Below are positions 5,088 through 5,223 of a DNA stretch of 5,223 bases, one piece after another. The stretch comes from Kitasatospora aureofaciens. Lineage in GTDB: Bacteria; Actinomycetota; Actinomycetes; Streptomycetales; Streptomycetaceae. Both the position numbers and the translations under genes were made by a program. The notes below the pieces were generated by a model. That model was not told where the DNA came from. It did not search any database and saw only the letters and a program-made list of their open reading frames with translations. Location of the stretch: NCBI GenBank assembly GCA_000720845.1, contig JODU01000065.1:1-5223 (forward strand). Direction: 5' to 3'. Numbering within the stretch: the first letter of the stretch is position 1; every line of letters starts with the position of its first letter.

Positions 5088-5223
5088 TTAGCTCGGGAGC
5101 CGGGAGTCCGCTAGAGTCTCACCTCGTCGGAACGGCCCAACAGCCGGGACGGCAACCCCTTCTGACGGGGAATCAGGGCCGAAAGGATCTGATAGAGTCG
5201 GAGCCGCCGGAAAGGGAAACGCG
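5088..5223 (+). promoter_or_regulatory. rRNA operon promoter and leader region (partial)
   Basis: The sequence around GATCTGATAGAGTCGGAGCC, followed by CCGGAAAGGGAAACGCG, closely resembles the multi-promoter leader in front of Streptomyces 16S rRNA genes, as I remember it. Two TAGAGT -10 boxes are visible, at 5112-5117 and 5193-5198. The first has a poor -35 candidate TTAGCT (5088-5093) at 18 bp; the second has no recognisable -35. A degenerate module (CTTCTGACGGGGAATCAGG) lies between them. No 16S sequence is reached. Between 4970 and 5087 I see no gene, only an AT-richer patch (5041-5060) and the small GAAA hairpin. Confidence 0.7.

Noticed and set aside
4689..5114. Rightward 141-codon ORF across the trpS leader and the rightward promoter
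   Set aside because: It starts inside trpS antisense sequence, has no ribosome site, and its Arg-rich translation overlies clear regulatory structure on the opposite strand.

Overview
The window looks like chromosomal DNA from Streptomyces or a close actinomycete. Every coding region is very GC-rich with almost all third positions G or C, the genes are tightly packed, stop and start codons overlap as ATGA, and the right edge carries the GATCTGATAGAGTCGG-type sequence found in front of Streptomyces rRNA operons. Species cannot be settled from this alone.

Left part (1-2757). A degenerate 38-bp tandem repeat at the left edge is followed by a class I SAM-dependent methyltransferase (168-989). 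A two-gene ABC exporter follows: an ATPase (1032-1862) and an ABC-2 type permease (1859-2650), overlapping by ATGA. Just before the ATPase are a promoter-like pair (TTGACG, 17 bp, GATTAT) and a perfect 8+2+8 palindrome that overlaps the -10 and contains the start codon. This suggests a repressor-controlled and possibly leaderless exporter operon. No regulator gene lies in the window. A questionable 36-codon ORF and a GC-rich hairpin close the operon.

Middle part (2838-4695). proC (pyrroline-5-carboxylate reductase, last step of proline synthesis) runs rightward and converges on trpS (tryptophanyl-tRNA synthetase), which runs leftward. The two stops are 34 bp apart.

Right part (4696-5223). 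The trpS leader holds a complete ribosome-mediated transcription attenuator, readable directly from sequence. It has a 12-codon leader peptide with one Trp codon, a hairpin whose loop is the leader stop codon, an antiterminator, and a 10-bp terminator stem, all built from one repeated 10-mer. Together with Lys9 in the synthetase, this matches the inducible, indolmycin-resistant TrpRS1 type known from Streptomyces coelicolor. Divergently, a near-consensus housekeeping promoter (TTGACA, 17 bp, TAGTGT) fires rightward into about 300 bp of non-coding sequence that ends in rRNA-operon promoter modules; the 16S gene should begin beyond the window.

The most notable items are the trpS attenuator, the palindrome on the start of the exporter operon, and the left-edge tandem repeat. 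I see no phage, transposon, CRISPR or tRNA sequence.
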